A stretch of 39,686 nucleotides of DNA from Ectocarpus siliculosus. Taxonomy: Eukaryota; Sar; Phaeophyceae; Ectocarpales; Ectocarpaceae. The notes under the pieces are model-generated. The model saw only the letters and a program-made list of their open reading frames with translations, searched no databases and was not told the DNA's origin. The stretch lies in assembly GCA_000310025.1 (NCBI GenBank), contig FN648791.1, positions 1 through 39,686 on the forward strand, read 5' to 3'. Each line of letters starts with the position of its first letter. Position 1 is the first letter of the stretch. The position numbers were made by a program, and so were the translations under genes. Below, piece after piece: positions 1 through 9,804 of this stretch.

Positions 1-3000
1 ACCGTCAGTAGATTTGTTTGTCACAAATGTTGGCTGTTACACGCCATTATGTAGCCATCATTTCACAAGCAGTTGCCTCATGACGAAATCCCTGCAAGAC
101 ACGCTGATGTTTTGCCCGCAGCAGGCCTATACGCCGCTATGCTTGCGACCGTCGGTAGATTTGTTCGTCACAAATGTTGGCTGTTACACGCCTTTGTATA
201 GCCATCATGCACAAGCAGTTGCCTCATGACGAAATCCCTGCAAGACACGCTGATGTTTTGCCCGCAGCAGGCCTATACGCCGCTATGCTTGCGACCGTCG
301 GTAGATTTGTTTGTCACAAATGTTGGCTGTTCCACGCCTTTGTATAGCCATCATTTCACAAGCAGTTGCATCATGACGAAATCCCTGCGAGACACGCCGA
401 TGTTTTGCCTGCAGCAGACCTTGCCTTTAGCATACGCCGATATGCTTGCGACCGTCGGTAGATTTGTTTGTCACAAATGTTGGCTGTTACACGCCATTGT
501 ATAGTCATCATTTCACAAGCAGTTGCCTCATGACGAAATCCCTGCGAGACACGCCGATGTTTTGCCCGCAGCAGACTCTGCCTTTAGCATACGCCGATAT
601 GCTTGCGACCGTCAGTAGATTTGTTTGTCACAAATGTTGGCTGTTACACGTCTTTGTATACCCATCATTTCACAAGCAGTTGCATCATGACGAAATCCCT
701 GCAAGACACGCCGATGTTTTGCCCCCAGCACACTCTGCCTACAGCATACGCCGATATGCTTGCGACCGTCGTTAGATTTGTTTGTCACAAATGTTGGCTG
801 TTACACGCTATTGCGTAGCCATCACGCACAAGCAGTTGCATCATGACGAAATCCCTGCAAGACAAGCCGATGTTTTGCCCGCAGCAGACTCTGCCTTTAG
901 CATACGCCGCTATGCTTACGACCGTCGGTAGATTTGTTTGTCACAAATGTTGGCTGTTACATGCTATTGTAAAGCCATCATTGCACAAGCAGTTGCATCA
1001 TGACGAAATCCCTGCGAGACACGCCGATGTTTTGCCTGCAGCAAACTCTGCCTTTAGCATACGCCGATATGCTTGCGACCGTCGGTAGATTTGTTTGTTA
1101 AATATCGTTGGCTGTTACACGCCATTGTGTAGCCATCATTGCACAAGCAGTTGCCTCATGACGAAATCCCTGCGAGACACGCCGATGTTTTGCCTGCAGC
1201 AGACCTTGCCTTTAGCATACGCCGATATGCTTGCGACCGTCGGTAGATTTGTTTGTTAAATATCGTTGGCTGTTACACGCCATTGTGTAGCCATCATTGC
1301 ACAAGCAGTTGCCTCATGACGAAATCCCTGCGAGACACGCCGATGTTTTGCCTGCAGCAGACCTTGCCTTTAGCGTACGCCGATATGCTTGCGACCGTCG
1401 TTAGATTTGTTTGTCACAAATGTTGGCTGTTACACGCCATTGTATAGTCATCATTTCACAAGCAGTTGCCTCATGACGAAATCCCTGCGAGACACGCCGA
1501 TGTTTTGCCCGCAGCAGACTCTGCCTTTAGCATACGCCGATATGCTTGCGACCGTCAGTAGATTTGTTTGTCACAAATGTTGGCTGTTACACGTCTTTGT
1601 ATAGCCATCATTTCACAAGCAGTTGCATCATGACGAAATCCCTGCAAGACACGCCGATGTTTTGCCCCCAGCACACTCTGCCTACAGCATACGCCGATAT
1701 GCTTGCGACCGTCGTTACATTTGTTTGTCACAAATGTTGGCTGTTACACGCTATTGCGTAGCCATCACGCACAAGCAGTTGCATCATGACGAAATCCCTG
1801 CAAGACAAGCCGATGTTTTGCCCGCAGCAGACTCTGCCTTTAGCATACGCCGCTATGCTTGCGACCGTCGGTAGATTTGTTTGTCACAAATGTTGGCTGT
1901 TACATGCTATTGTATAGCCATCATTGCACAAGCAGTTGCCTCATGACGAAATCCCTGCGAGACACGCCGATGTTTTGCCTGCAGCAGACTCTGCCTTTAG
2001 CATACGCCGATATGCTTGCGACCGTCGTTAGATTTGTTTGTCACAAATGTTGGCTGTTACACGCGATTGTGTAGCCATCACGCACAAGCAGTTGCCTCAT
2101 GACGAAATCCCTGCAAGACAAGCCGATGTTTTGCCCGCAGCAGACTCTGCCTTTAGCATACGCCGATATGCTTGCGACCGTCGTTAGATTTGTTTGTCAC
2201 AAATGTTGGCTGTTACACGCTATTGCGTAGCCATCACGCACAAGCAGTTGCGTCATGACGAAATCCCTGCAAGACCTGCCGATGTTTTGCCCGCAGCAGA
2301 CTCTGCCTTTAGCATACGCCGATATGCTTGCGACCGTCGTTAGATTTGTTTGTCACAAATGTTGGCTGTTACACGCGATTGTGTAGCCATCACGCACAAG
2401 CAGTTGCATCATGACGAAATCCCTGCAAGACAAGCCGATGTTTTGCCCGCAGCAGACTCTGCCTTTAGCATACGCCGATATGCTTGCGACCGTCGGTAGA
2501 TTTGTTTGTCACAAATGTTGGCTGTTACACGCCATTGTATAGCCATCATTTCACAAGCAGTTGCCTCATGACGAAATCCCTGCGAGACACGCCGATGTTT
2601 TGCCCGCAGCAGACTCTGCCTTTAGCATACGCCGATATGCTTGCGACCGTCAGTAGATTTGTTTGTCACAAATGTTGGCTGTTACACGTCTTTGTATAGC
2701 CATCATTTCACAAGCAGTTGCATCATGACGAAATCCCTGCAAGACACGCCGATGTTTTGCCCCCAGCACACTCTGCCTACAGCATACGCCGATATGCTTG
2801 CGACCGTCGTTAGATTTGTTTGTCACAAATGTTGGCTGTTACACGATATTGCGTAGCCATCACGCACAAGCAGTTGCATCATGACGAAATCCCTGCAAGA
2901 CAAGCCGATGTTTTGCCCGCAGCAGACTCTGCCTTTAGCATACGCCGCTATGCTTGCGACCGTCGGTAGATTTGTTTGTCACAAATGTTGGCTGTTACAT

Positions 3001-3735
3001 GCTATTGTATAGCCATCATTGCACAAGCAGTTGCCTCATGACGAAATCCCTGCGAGACACGCCGATGTTTTGCCTGCAGCAGACTCTGCCTTTAGCATAC
3101 GCCGATATGCTTGCGACCGTCGTTAGATTTGTTTGTCACAAATGTTGGCTGTTACACGCGATTGTGTAGCCATCACGCACAAGCAGTTGCCTCATGACGA
3201 AATCCCTGCAAGACAAGCCGATGTTTTGCCCGCAGCAGACTCTGCCTTTAGCATACGCCGATATGCTTGCGACCGTCGGTAGATTTGTTTGTTAAATATC
3301 GTTGGCTGTTACACGCCATTGTGTAGCCATCATTGCACAAGCAGTTGCCTCATGACGAAATCCCTGCGAGACACGCCGATGTTTTGCCTGCAGCAGACCT
3401 TGCCTTTAGCATACGCCGATATGCTTGCGACCGTCGGTAGATTTGTTTGTTAAATATCGTTGGCTGTTACACGCCATTGTGTAGCCATCATTGCACAAGC
3501 AGTTGCCTCATGACGAAATCCCTGCGAGACACGCCGATGTTTTGCCTGCAGCAGACCTTGCCTTTAGCATACGCCGATATGCTTGCGACCGTCGTTAGAT
3601 TTGTTTGTCACAAATGTTGGCTGTTACACGCCATTCTGTAGCCATCATGCACAAGCAGTTGCCTCATGACGAAATCCCTGCAAGACACGCCGATGTTTTG
3701 CCCGCAGTAGACTCTACCTTAGCATACGCCGCTAT
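1..3735. repeat. 157-bp satellite array, about 24 monomers
   Basis: Head-to-tail monomers each carry the landmarks GATTTGTTTGTCACAAATG, GGCTGTTACACG, CACAAGCAGTTG, CATGACGAAATCCCTGC and CGCCGATATGCTTGCGACC. Successive GATTTGTTTG landmarks at 304, 461 and 618 are 157 bp apart. The first two monomers, starting at 11 and 158, are 146-147 bp because they lack part of the TTGCCTTTAGCATA segment. A variant with TTAAATATCG in place of TCACAAATG occurs near 1098, 1256, 3292 and 3450. Because 157 is not a multiple of three, the short ORFs of 64-139 codons seen here shift frame every monomer and are not genes. The left edge of the array is outside the window. Confidence 0.97.
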
Positions 3736-4061
3736 GCTTACGACTGTCTGTTTGGTGTTCGTAACTGCCGTACACAGCCGGATGTGCTTGTCAGCTGCCT
3801 TACCGCTACATTGGTTGGCTGTTACACCTTTGTCCAGCTATTATTGCGCAAGTGGTTGGCCTCATGACGAAATTTGCGTTGTGTTGGCTGGTACACGCCG
3901 TTCGATCGTTCATGTCGGAAACGCTGTAGAACCACACGCTGGTGTTGTTTCTTTTGTTAGAGTCCCCCCCCCTTGGTGGCTGTTACCCACCGTTAGAGGT
4001 GACGGCTGCATTTCCACGCGCTGATGTGGTTATTCATCGTTTCACAGCTGTTGTCGCTGTG
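3736..4061. repeat. degenerate satellite monomers leading into ORF1
   Basis: The satellite decays here but stays recognisable. GGCTGTTACACC, a CAGCTATTATTGCGCAAG stretch and CCTCATGACGAAAT at about 3827-3874 follow the monomer order GGCTGTTACACG, AGCCATCATTTCACAAG, CTCATGACGAAAT. A second, weaker copy starts at GGCTGTTACCCACC (about 3977) and ends at TTTCACAGCTGTTG...GTGATGAATT, where the ORF1 start codon sits. The stretch is non-coding apart from possibly holding the 5' leader of the retroelement. Confidence 0.75.
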
Positions 4062-4646
4062 ATGAATTGGTGCCGTTGCGGCGCGCCGCTGCCGAGGTCC
4101 TGCCGCTACGTCCCATTGGCTGTACACGCGTTGTACCACTACGCCAGTACAATTAGAATCCAGAAGGCCTTGGGTCTCTCTGGGGGTCCTCAGCTGAAGC
4201 CCGCCGCGGCGGCCGGCGGCGGTTCCTCTCTCCAGGTCGGTGGGGGGTTTTCTTCCCCTCCCAGCCTTGGAGCCGCTGCGGGCCTCGCGCCGCAGGGTTT
4301 TTCCAGCGGCGTAGCACAGAGTGTTGCCGCTCTGCAGTACCCATCTGTTACCCTTCCGCTTGGCGGCGACGTCGCCAGGAAGTCCAAGGCCAAGGCAGTG
4401 GGATCACGGGGGGGCGGGGGCGCACGCGCATCGCTTCCGAGTAACCGTGGTCTGTCCAAGATCGACGTGTTTAACGGCGCTCTCCAGGACGCCCAGCAGC
4501 ATCTCCATCCCGTGGCGGGCGGCCCCACTTGCGAAAAATGCAAGGCCGCGGGCAGGAACGCCAACCACAATCACAAGACTTGTGCGTTCTCCATATGCTC
4601 CAAATGTTGGCGTGCCGGACACCGGTCCAACGGTTGCCCTTATTAG
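4062..4646 (+). CDS. Gag-like ORF1 with CCHC zinc knuckle
   Basis: A 194-residue nucleic-acid-binding protein, the probable Gag of the DIRS-like element. The frame is open from about 3942, but the first ATG is at 4062 and the upstream part reads through degenerate satellite, so the ATG start is chosen. The middle is low-complexity Gly/Ala/Ser, followed by a basic stretch (RKSKAKAVGSRGGGG). The C-terminus has a cysteine/histidine cluster (C157, C160, H169, H171, C174) and then a perfect zinc knuckle, C179-x2-C182-x4-H187-x4-C192, three residues before the end. The protein probably packages element RNA. The spacer to the RT ORF is about 1 kb. Confidence 0.72.
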   Translation: MNWCRCGAPLPRSCRYVPLAVHALYHYASTIRIQKALGLSGGPQLKPAAAAGGGSSLQVGGGFSSPPSLGAAAGLAPQGFSSGVAQSVAALQYPSVTLPLGGDVARKSKAKAVGSRGGGGARASLPSNRGLSKIDVFNGALQDAQQHLHPVAGGPTCEKCKAAGRNANHNHKTCAFSICSKCWRAGHRSNGCPY

Positions 4647-5635
4647 TTGCGTAGGCTCTGCATTCCGTCTTCCCGCCCCGAGTAGGTGTGTGCAGTGAGG
4701 GGGGCCGGGCGCCTTTTGTTAACTCGTTGCTGGGTTCCCTCAGGCTTTGCGGATCTTTCCTTTGTCGACACGAACTATTCTGAGGTTGTCGTTCGTTTTA
4801 GCGTTGCACTTATCGCCGGCAGCCGCGTGGGAGGTATCCCTCCCACCTAGAGAATGTCTTGATTCATGTAGCTTGTGCTTCATACATATGCTACTATTGG
4901 CCGTTCGGCCGCACCCTTTTCGTTTTGGGTTTGCGTGGCCAATATATACATACCGTTTCATCGGTGCCTTTTCCCTTGGGGGCTGCGTGTCCAACGCGCA
5001 CACTACACACCCACCTAATAATAAGTAGTGATCGTTCGGGTTGTTTACGATCACACCACACGGTCACATGCCGTCTTAGTTCATGTGCCTCTCGCGTACT
5101 GACGTACCTCGTGGTGCACGCCCAACTAACACCAACACATATGCACACCAATATCGCCATAGCTAGCAATCCCGTCTGTGAGTAGGTAGACTTACACTTG
5201 GATAAGCCCGGCGAGACGTTGTGTTAGTTGGTCTGTGCGCTGTCATGTTTTCTCGACGGTACGCCTGGATACACAGCATCGAATCGACGTTCGCTTTGTA
5301 ACGTAATTTCACACGCGGCCATACAAATTGGGCCCCGAAAAGAAATATATATATACCATGCTGTGTGCCTTTTATATGTTGATGGGAACCCGTGCGGTCA
5401 CTTCTCCGCGCCCAGTTTTCCTCTTCACAAAAAAAAAAAAAAAAAAAAAGAGCAGGGGAGGGGGGGGGGGGGAATCTTGATCTCTGTTTTCCCGACGCCC
5501 CTCCACCGAAATTCGAAATCGTTGTCTGTGTCGCCCCACTCCGAACTGTTCTTTTTACGCTTGACTCACGGGTAAGTGGCAGCAGAAAACAGGCTGCGGA
5601 CGCTTGACCTCCGCCACAAAAGCGTGGAGTGGATC
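4647..5635 (+). other. spacer between ORF1 and ORF2
   Basis: About 990 bp with no recognisable coding sequence; the short ORFs here overlap in several frames and look random. It contains a run of 21 A at 5429-5449 directly after CTCTTCAC, and a run of 12 G at 5461-5472. A GTAAGT at 5572-5577, just before the open RT frame, resembles a splice donor but has no matched acceptor that I could support. The leader or promoter for the RT transcript may lie here. Confidence 0.5.
5429..5449 (+). repeat. A21 tract upstream of ORF2
   Basis: Uninterrupted run of 21 adenines preceded by CTCTTCAC and followed by GAGCAGGGGAG and a G-run. A tract of the same length and similar left context occurs at 7880. 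Confidence 0.95.
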
Positions 5636-7741
5636 ATGCCCCCGGCCCCCCTGTTGCCGCCAGATGAGTCCGAGTGGGCGCAAGTGGGCGCCTTTCCCAC
5701 GGCCTCTCGCGGGTTTCCTACTTTGGACGAGGTCACCCGGGACCCGATGGAAGGCGAATTACGTCGCTTGCCATGGCAGGCTCCCGTGTGGGATGCCAAG
5801 GGTTTCGTCCCAGGATTCGTGCGAGCCCATGCTGGGTTCTGGGAGGACTGCATTCTCCGTGATCATCCCTTACGAGATACGTTGACTTCGTACATCCGGG
5901 ATGGTGTTGACCTTTATGACCTTCTGCTTCCCAAATTCCGAGGCGAGTCGCCGTCTCTCCCCTACAATGTTGATTATTTCCCGCAGCGTATTTTCTCCAA
6001 CCACCGTTGGCCGCTGGAATTTGACAACTTCGTCGACGCGGAAATGCAATCCTTGCTCGCCCGAGGTTGCATTTCCCGGTGGGCTGACGTCAAGAGCTCC
6101 ACCGGTCCGGTGCATCCTCGCATGATCATGGCTTTGTCGGTGGAGACGTCCAAACCGCGTCTTATTTATGACGCTCGACCGCTTAACAGCTGCACACGGA
6201 AAATACCTTTCGCCATGGACACGGTAGCGCGCGTGGCTAGCATTGCGTCGTCGGGATGCTACATGACGTCACTCGACGACTCCTCAGCGTTTCATCATGT
6301 TCTTCTGCGGCCATCGTCATGGCCTCTCTTCGGCTTATCCTACAAGGGCGTCGACTACTGCTGGTGCGTCCTCCCGTTCAGATTTAACCTCAGCCCGTAC
6401 GTCTACCATACTCTCAGCGAAGCGAAGGCGGCCTTTCAGCGTTCCAAAGGCGCCCCTTCTCTCGCATACCTCGATGATTCTTGGCGGAGCAACTTTCTGG
6501 CCACATATGGTCGGCCGGCGAGGGATCAGTGGTTGGCAGCCGGGGAAGCGACTCACGTCGCCATGCTGACTTCGCTCTTCTGCGGACAGTTCCTGTCACT
6601 CAAGAATTGCGAGCTTCGACCCGTCACAGCTCTACAATACCTCGGCATCATCTGCGATTCGGAGACGATGACCTTCCGGATCCCGCAAGAGAAGCTGGAC
6701 AAGCTGCATGGCTTACTGCGGACAGCTCTGGCCGATCGGGGCGTGTCCTACCGAACGCTGCAGCGCGTTGCGGGTAAGTGCATGAGCATGACGGTGGCGA
6801 TTCGGCCGGCGTCGCTTTGGACGCATGCCATGTTTGCCGTCCTTTCCGCGATGGACAAAACCAACCAGCGTCAGATCGATCTGACACGTGATGCTTACGC
6901 GGATCTACGGCAAGAATTCCAGAAGTGGCTGTCGCTGACGGCTTCTTCACACGAAGGGCCGTGGCAGCGAGCGAGCCACCTCATCGTCAAAATCGACGGA
7001 TCATCAGACGCGTCTTCCCTTGGCTGGGGTGGTGCTATTAACATTAAAGGAGCTCAATACCGCGCAGGTGGCGTGTTCCCCGACGATTGGCTACACAAAC
7101 ATATTAACAAGAAAGAGATGCTTGCGTTGTACCACTTGTTGCGCCTATTCTGTGCGCGCTTTCCGGCTTCCTTGCAGCGGGCGCACGTGCTCATCGACGT
7201 CGACAACACCGCGGTGTGTGGATCTTTCAACAGGGGGCGGGCGCGCGACCCAGAAACGCACGCACTTCTTGTTCGTTTGTTCGAGCTACAAGTCGAGTAT
7301 GAGTTTATGCTGTCCCTCAAATGGGTCCCGTCGGCTGCCAATGTCGTCGCTGATGATATCTCTCGCCCTTCGCGTGAGGGCATCATCAGGCTCAACCCGG
7401 CGGCCTTTCAGGCTCTCTGGGCAGACATGGGGCCGTTTACTATCGACCTCATGGCCTCCGACGCTTCGGCTCAACGTATCTCGGAGTCGGACGTTGTTCT
7501 GCCGTTTTTCTCGCGCTATGATTGCGAGGGTTCATCGGGTGTAGATGTTTTCGCCCAAGACGTGTCGTTGCGCCCAGGTTCTCTGGATCGAGCATTCGGT
7601 TATTGTTTCCCGCCGCCGGTGATGGCGGGCCACGTAGTGCAACACCTTGCGGAGTGCCACGCGCATGCGGTTATTGTTGTACCGGTTATAGGTCTTACTG
7701 GTTCCCTCGAGTGCAGCAGGCGGCAGTACGGTCTTTGCTGA
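5636..7741 (+). CDS. DIRS-type reverse transcriptase / RNase H polyprotein (ORF2)
   Basis: A 701-residue polyprotein that copies element RNA into DNA. The frame is open from 5576, but the first ATG is at 5636. The reverse transcriptase core spans about residues 130-340. KPRLIYDARPLNSCT is the conserved block before motif A, SLDDSSAFH is motif A, VLPFRFNLSP is motif B, and AYLDDS (about 277-282) is the catalytic YxDD box. RNase H follows: KIDGSSDASSLGWGG supplies the first Asp, NKKEMLALYH the Glu, DVDNTA the next Asp, and NVVADDISR the last Asp (about 452-575). A C-terminal domain (FTIDLMASDASAQR, then AFGYCFPPP) resembles the segment after RNase H in DIRS ORFs. The final 16 or so residues are out of frame with this family: the natural continuation lies one frame back, ending at 7863. 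Confidence 0.93.
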   Translation: MPPAPLLPPDESEWAQVGAFPTASRGFPTLDEVTRDPMEGELRRLPWQAPVWDAKGFVPGFVRAHAGFWEDCILRDHPLRDTLTSYIRDGVDLYDLLLPKFRGESPSLPYNVDYFPQRIFSNHRWPLEFDNFVDAEMQSLLARGCISRWADVKSSTGPVHPRMIMALSVETSKPRLIYDARPLNSCTRKIPFAMDTVARVASIASSGCYMTSLDDSSAFHHVLLRPSSWPLFGLSYKGVDYCWCVLPFRFNLSPYVYHTLSEAKAAFQRSKGAPSLAYLDDSWRSNFLATYGRPARDQWLAAGEATHVAMLTSLFCGQFLSLKNCELRPVTALQYLGIICDSETMTFRIPQEKLDKLHGLLRTALADRGVSYRTLQRVAGKCMSMTVAIRPASLWTHAMFAVLSAMDKTNQRQIDLTRDAYADLRQEFQKWLSLTASSHEGPWQRASHLIVKIDGSSDASSLGWGGAINIKGAQYRAGGVFPDDWLHKHINKKEMLALYHLLRLFCARFPASLQRAHVLIDVDNTAVCGSFNRGRARDPETHALLVRLFELQVEYEFMLSLKWVPSAANVVADDISRPSREGIIRLNPAAFQALWADMGPFTIDLMASDASAQRISESDVVLPFFSRYDCEGSSGVDVFAQDVSLRPGSLDRAFGYCFPPPVMAGHVVQHLAECHAHAVIVVPVIGLTGSLECSRRQYGLC

Positions 7742-7863
7742 TTTCCCCGCCTAATGCGGGGGGATATTTCCAGTGGCCCTGCCCAGATGGGTCCCTGAAA
7801 GAGTGGAAGTACCCGAGGTGGTCCATGGTAGCTTACGAGGTTGATTTTGGTTCTTGTTCTTAG
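7684..7863 (+). pseudogene. out-of-frame C-terminus of ORF2
   Basis: After VIVVPV the RT frame ends in an unrelated tail and stops at 7741. The frame one base back reads SYWFPRVQQAAVRSLL, then GYFQWPCPDGSLKEW, and stops at 7863. This is aromatic-rich sequence that looks like the true end of the protein. The pattern fits loss of one base (or gain of two) around 7684-7700. It could also be a -1 programmed frameshift, but I see no clear slippery heptamer. The call rests on protein character and on its position abutting the A21 tract before ORF3. Confidence 0.55.
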
Positions 7864-7879
7864 GTGGCCGCCGCTCTTC

Positions 7880-7900
7880 AAAAAAAAAAAAAAAAAAAAA
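7880..7900 (+). repeat. A21 tract upstream of ORF3
   Basis: Uninterrupted run of 21 adenines preceded by GCTCTTC and followed by TCTCTTTG. It lies between the end of the RT reading frame and the recombinase ORF. Confidence 0.95.
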
Positions 7901-8008
7901 TCTCTTTGATTGACACCGGTACCTTGTAATGCAGCATGCGACTCTCGTCCATCTTGCCCAGTTCCCTCCCTTTGGCTTGTAGATGGCTTGTGCTTCGTCT
8001 CACAGGTC

Positions 8009-8234
8009 CCCACCCTTCCTCCGGGCGGCTGTGTCCAGTTTGTCGCGTGTTCGTCGTGCCAGACGGAAAACGTGGGACATTACAACTATTGTTGGTCCTG
8101 CGGTGTTCAGCCTGCCCGCGGGCGTCCGGTACCGCGTGACCCCCAAGCGGCTCGGGTGTTGATCGATTTCGACGCGCTGCGCGCTCGGGGTGATCAGGTC
8201 CTCTCGGCCGCGTCTAACCGTCGTGCTCAACAGC
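8009..8234 (+). CDS. zinc-ribbon N-terminal part of ORF3
   Basis: An open frame (7910-8497, no in-frame ATG) carries a four-cysteine zinc ribbon: CSSC, ten residues, then CWSC (C-x2-C-x10-C-x2-C). A charged helix-like stretch follows (VLIDFDALRARGDQ, SNRRAQQR). The frame then drifts into non-coding character, while the tyrosine-recombinase frame begins one base back at about 8239. The two are probably one protein with a frame break at about 8220-8240. I set the start after CTCACAG at 8008 because a splice acceptor there would explain the missing ATG; this is inference. The ribbon may bind nucleic acid or help the recombinase bind its sites. Confidence 0.5.
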
Positions 8235-8238
8235 GTAA

Positions 8239-9375
8239 GTGCGCCGTAGCGGACGGGTTCTCGACGCTTTCATACTTTCGGCGATTCAACAACGTCGGGG
8301 TTGGAAGCAGGCGTCGGACCGAGACGTGTTTGACTACCTCTGCTTCTTGGACACACAAGGTAGTGGTACCAAGTGGGTGCACGACAGGGCATGCCCTGGT
8401 GTCGGTACGACTCACGGCCGCGATTGCCTTCCAAACTCGCCATGTGCTAAGCGGTATGCCGCCGCGTTCATGCAGAAAGGGATCGTGTCCAAGCTGAAGA
8501 TGGCGATGCAAGAACAGTTGGGAAAAGACAGCAGCTGGGACCCTGCCGCGCGCTCGGGCAACCCCTGTTGTAGTCCTCTCGTCGACTCCTACCTCGTCTT
8601 CACGGGGGAGGAACAAAAACGTGTGGGTGTCGCTGTCAACCAGGCAGAGGCTATGTTACCGCACGTCCTCATCGATCTGTTGAGGGACATGCGCTCTCGC
8701 GCGCAGACTGCGTCCTATAAGGCGGAACGTATTGAGCTCACCACGGACGTCGCTTTGTTTTCGCTGGCGTTCGCCTCCATGCGGCGAGGCCATGATCTCT
8801 CCTTCACTATGGGATCGCAAGTTCTGCGGTTGCCCGCGGGGCAGGGTCTTCTGATTTTCAACTTCCAGTTCGGCAAGACCCTCCGCGACTCCGTTGATGC
8901 CGTGGTCGTGCGTCCGGACGTCGCTTGCCCGTCTATTTGTGCTGTAAGCAATGTTACGGGCTACATCAGTGCGGCGGAGGGTATTGGCTGGGATTTGTCC
9001 CAAGAACATCTGTTTCCTATCGTTCTGCTGGATGGAACTCGGGGCTGTGCTCCGCTTACAGCGGTTCAGATGACGGCTGCCCTACAAGGGCATCTGCGAG
9101 CGGCGGGACTGCCGCACCGCTACACTATGCACTCGTTCCGCGTTGGAGGTTCGGTAGCGCAGTCGCTTGACGGAACGGCGATGGACGCTATCATGAAAAT
9201 TGCCGGGTGGCGTACGGAGAGTGTAGCGAAGCGATATGTTGGCGCCACTACTAGTGTGGGGGCAACGGGTTCCAAGAGGATCCGTAGCGAGCTGTACGCA
9301 GACTCAAACGCGTTGCCGTTGTCGGCTGACTTCACATGCGATTTCTCTGCGTGTGCTCGCCGCGAAAAAAAATAA
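8239..9375 (+). CDS. tyrosine recombinase of the DIRS-like element (ORF3)
   Basis: Integrase of the element: it cuts and rejoins DNA through a covalent phosphotyrosine. The frame gives 378 residues but has no ATG at its start; the first Met is at about residue 78, so the N-terminus probably comes from the zinc-ribbon frame upstream. The N-terminal half holds the core-binding region (RDVFDYLCFLDTQGSG, then RSGNPCCSPLVDSYL). The catalytic set is complete: Arg in FASMRRGHDLS (about 182), Lys in FQFGKT (213), H298 and R301 in MHSFRVGG, Trp in IAGWRTES (324) and Tyr in KRYVGA (333). An (AAAT)n repeat starts at the stop codon. Confidence 0.9.
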   Translation: MRRSGRVLDAFILSAIQQRRGWKQASDRDVFDYLCFLDTQGSGTKWVHDRACPGVGTTHGRDCLPNSPCAKRYAAAFMQKGIVSKLKMAMQEQLGKDSSWDPAARSGNPCCSPLVDSYLVFTGEEQKRVGVAVNQAEAMLPHVLIDLLRDMRSRAQTASYKAERIELTTDVALFSLAFASMRRGHDLSFTMGSQVLRLPAGQGLLIFNFQFGKTLRDSVDAVVVRPDVACPSICAVSNVTGYISAAEGIGWDLSQEHLFPIVLLDGTRGCAPLTAVQMTAALQGHLRAAGLPHRYTMHSFRVGGSVAQSLDGTAMDAIMKIAGWRTESVAKRYVGATTSVGATGSKRIRSELYADSNALPLSADFTCDFSACARREKK

Positions 9376-9411
9376 ATAAATAAATAAATAAATATATAAA
9401 TAAATAAAGAA
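9366..9411 (+). repeat. (AAAT)n microsatellite at the 3' end of ORF3
   Basis: AAAT units run from the recombinase stop codon, interrupted once by ATATAAAT. Such tails are common downstream of retroelement ORFs. Confidence 0.9.
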
Positions 9412-9517
9412 AGAAAGTTTGGGTGGGCGAGACCTAGCTTAGAGGCGTGAGTGGTCAATAAATATGATGTGACAGATCGGATAATTAACAAGAAAGTAAT
9501 GGGCGGGACCACAGACC

Positions 9518-9594
9518 GGCGCAGGAGGCCTCACCCAACCAAATCCAATACTTGCATTGAATGATCTGGGTAAGGGATAAGAATACAACAGTAA
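9518..9594 (+). repeat. 77-bp direct repeat, copy 1
   Basis: Starts GGCGCAGGAGGCCTCACCC and ends AAGAATACAACAGTAA. It is identical to the copy at 9861-9937. The pair may be the B1 and B2 repeats of a DIRS/PAT-type split direct repeat, or a small independent repeat. Confidence 0.97.
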
Positions 9595-9804
9595 TCTCGG
9601 ATTTGAGACGCATCTAGATTTCGGAACGAAATCGGGAAGAGTCAGATATTCCAGAAAGGATGTTGGAAAATGACCCCACCTAGTTCAGTCCCCCTTTTCT
9701 CTCCCGAAATACGCCGGAGCAGAGAAGAAGGGGAATATTTGAGACCACCCCACCCGCCCTACACAATGCTTACTATATTCATGAACTTGCTGATCATTCA
9801 AACA

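Larger units (their letters stand above)
4062..9375 (+). mobile_element. DIRS-like (tyrosine-recombinase) retrotransposon, minimal coding extent
   Basis: Three plus-strand coding blocks follow in the order expected for a DIRS-type element: a Gag-like protein with a zinc knuckle, reverse transcriptase plus RNase H, and a tyrosine recombinase in place of a DDE integrase. Elements of this order use the recombinase to insert a circular DNA intermediate and make no target-site duplication. I found no LTRs and no protease. The outer termini were not identified. The 5' edge may lie in the degenerate satellite before 4062, and the 77-bp repeats at 9518 and 9861 could belong to the 3' side. Two single-base frame breaks suggest this copy is inactive unless they are programmed. 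Confidence 0.88.

Noticed and set aside
14-4024. Many ORFs of 64-139 codons (CHKCWLLH-type peptides) across the satellite
   Set aside because: They arise from a 157-bp tandem repeat whose length is not a multiple of three, so the same peptides appear in shifting frames. No start context or conservation beyond the repeat.
4153-4622. Minus-strand ORFs of 63-126 codons antisense to ORF1
   Set aside because: Shadows of the GC-rich Gag-like ORF, which has a real zinc knuckle in the plus frame.
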